Shown one piece after another: positions 63,122 to 64,000 of a DNA stretch of 64,000 nucleotides. Source of the stretch: CALAGB01 sp963713965 (GTDB taxonomy: Bacteria > Chloroflexota > Chloroflexia > Thermomicrobiales > Thermomicrobiaceae). Position numbers and translations under genes: made by a program. Positions within the stretch are counted from its first letter, which is position 1; each line of letters opens with the position of its first letter. The stretch covers positions 3,224,001 to 3,288,000 of the forward strand of contig OY970217.1 in assembly GCA_963713965.1 (NCBI GenBank), in the 5' to 3' direction. The notes under the pieces are model-generated. The model was not told the DNA's origin. It saw nothing but the letters and a program-made list of their open reading frames with translations, and made no database searches.

Positions 63122-63975
63122 TGGTCTGTCCTGGGGTCGAATCCACCGAATAGCCTGAGCCAATCATCCACGCTCAACGTCTCGGCGCGCCGCTTCGGAT
63201 CGATACCGGCGTGTTCCAACGTTTCGGCGATCGTTGACTTGGCGACGTTCAACCCAGCCGCCATTGAATTCAACAGCTGCTTGCGTCGTTGTCCGAATCC
63301 TGCCCGCACCAGATCGAAGAAGCGAACACGTTCGGTGGCATCGAGCGGCGGTGTTTCGGAGACGTCGATCCGCAGCACTGCGGATTCGACCTTTGGCGCG
63401 GGTATGAAGGCGCCCGGACCAATGCGAAAGAGAATGCGAGGCTCGCCGAAGAACTGAACCGAAACGGACAAGATACTCATCTTCGGCGGTTTGGCGCAGA
63501 TGCGTTCGGCGACCTCTCGCTGCACCATCACGACGAGTCGACTCGGCCGTGATTCGCTCTCCAGCAGATGCGCGATGGCCGCCGCCGCGACTGAATATGG
63601 CAGGTTCGCCACCACGACATAGGGCTTTCCGCCGGTGATCTCGGTCAGATCCGCCCGCAGCACATCCATTTCGACAACGTCCGTATTCGGAAGTGAAAGG
63701 CCTCGCACATGTTCGGCGAGCCTGCCGTCCAGTTCTATCGCGATCACTCGCCCCGCTCTTTGAGAAAGCTCTCGTGTGAGCACGCCGAGTCCTGGACCAA
63801 TCTCGACGACGAGCTCGTCAGGTTGGAGAACCGCGGAATCGGCGATGCGCCGCACGATGGCGGCGTCATGCAAGAAATTCTGTCCGAGCGCCTTACTCGG
63901 TCGGATGCCGAGGTGGTCGAGCGTTGTCCGCCACGAGGATCGCGAGGTCGCATTGGGTTGATTGTCGAGAGTCAA
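63118..63975 (-). CDS. ksgA: 16S rRNA (adenine1518-N6/adenine1519-N6)-dimethyltransferase
   Basis: The protein has 285 residues and dimethylates two adenines in helix 45 of 16S rRNA. It has the N-terminal KALGQNFLHD, the SAM site VVEIGPGLGVLTREL, VVEMDVL, the catalytic NLPYSVAAAAIAHLL (the NLPY motif), and the C-terminal FGQRRKQLLNSMA. The start used is TTG 63975. The frame stays open to the window edge, so the true start may lie further upstream. It is coupled to ispE. Confidence 0.93.
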   Translation of the reverse strand: MTLDNQPNATSRSSWRTTLDHLGIRPSKALGQNFLHDAAIVRRIADSAVLQPDELVVEIGPGLGVLTRELSQRAGRVIAIELDGRLAEHVRGLSLPNTDVVEMDVLRADLTEITGGKPYVVVANLPYSVAAAAIAHLLESESRPSRLVVMVQREVAERICAKPPKMSILSVSVQFFGEPRILFRIGPGAFIPAPKVESAVLRIDVSETPPLDATERVRFFDLVRAGFGQRRKQLLNSMAAGLNVAKSTIAETLEHAGIDPKRRAETLSVDDWLRLFGGFDPRTDQ

Positions 63976-64000
63976 TCCGATGTCACGATCAAGCCAGAGC

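Overview
The window reads as an ordinary housekeeping stretch of a GC-rich, free-living bacterial chromosome. Gene content and style fit a member of the Chloroflexota, most likely near Thermomicrobia/Sphaerobacter. Supporting signs are many GTG/TTG starts, a T-box on valS, a CIRCE site on dnaJ, FixABC-type electron transfer flavoproteins, Flp pilins, and LemA/M48/TPM membrane proteins. This placement rests on general knowledge of gene content, not on a search, and is moderate at best. There are no CRISPR arrays, insertion sequences, prophage or rRNA genes; one tRNA (Gln) is present.

Layout. 1-3.6 kb (minus): the 3' end of the window edge cuts a 3-methyladenine DNA glycosylase, followed by a valS split by one extra base and its T-box leader and promoter. 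3.8-6 kb (plus): an M48-like membrane protein whose zinc site is destroyed, plus lemA. 6-10.3 kb: a glycine-betaine-type ABC importer split into two divergent units. 10.3-12.3 kb: MarR regulator with an operator over its own -10 box, and an MFS exporter. 12.3-15.2 kb: glycosyltransferase, dTDP-rhamnose synthase step, 3-hydroxyacyl-CoA dehydrogenase. 15.2-20 kb: sensor kinase, a probable selenocysteine-containing Spx/ArsC-family gene, endonuclease IV and an aldehyde dehydrogenase. 20-23.1 kb (minus): nuoG and nuoI with no other Complex I genes. 23.4-27.4 kb (plus): secreted coiled-coil protein, gatB, glutamate dehydrogenase. 27.5-32 kb (minus): K+ regulatory proteins (two TrkA-type, one Usp), metallophosphoesterase, mnmG. 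32.3-38.7 kb: helical membrane protein, M20 peptidase, NYN protein, a 2,4-diaminopentanoate-dehydrogenase-like enzyme, ADP-ribosylglycohydrolase and HAD phosphatase. 38.7-43.7 kb: CIRCE-controlled dnaJ, two Flp pilins, a degenerate DegS-like kinase, TPM-domain protein. 43.8-48.3 kb (plus): tRNA-Gln, glmU, prs, CorC-type protein, birA. 48.5-54.3 kb (plus): acyl-CoA dehydrogenase, gamma-carbonic anhydrase, enoyl-CoA hydratase, etfB, etfA, fixC, which together look like a fatty-acid/acyl-CoA oxidation unit feeding electrons to quinone. 54.4-64 kb: PHP-AlbA fusion, CvpA-like protein, GNAT, PASTA-kinase operon, thioesterase, ispE-ksgA.

The most notable observation is at 17299-17649. An Spx/ArsC-like reading frame has an in-frame TGA exactly where the first cysteine of the family's CxxC redox site should be. 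It is followed, 22 bases after the TGA, by a perfect 6-bp hairpin with an AGUU loop, which fits the bacterial SECIS pattern. A good promoter and a Shine-Dalgarno site precede it. This predicts a selenoprotein.

A second theme is pseudoenzymes. Three proteins keep their family fold but have lost catalytic residues: the M48 protein (HEXXH changed to HLIGA and the third ligand lost), the DegS-like kinase (phospho-acceptor His changed to Leu), and a ComEC-type metallo-beta-lactamase-like protein translationally coupled to the PASTA kinase.
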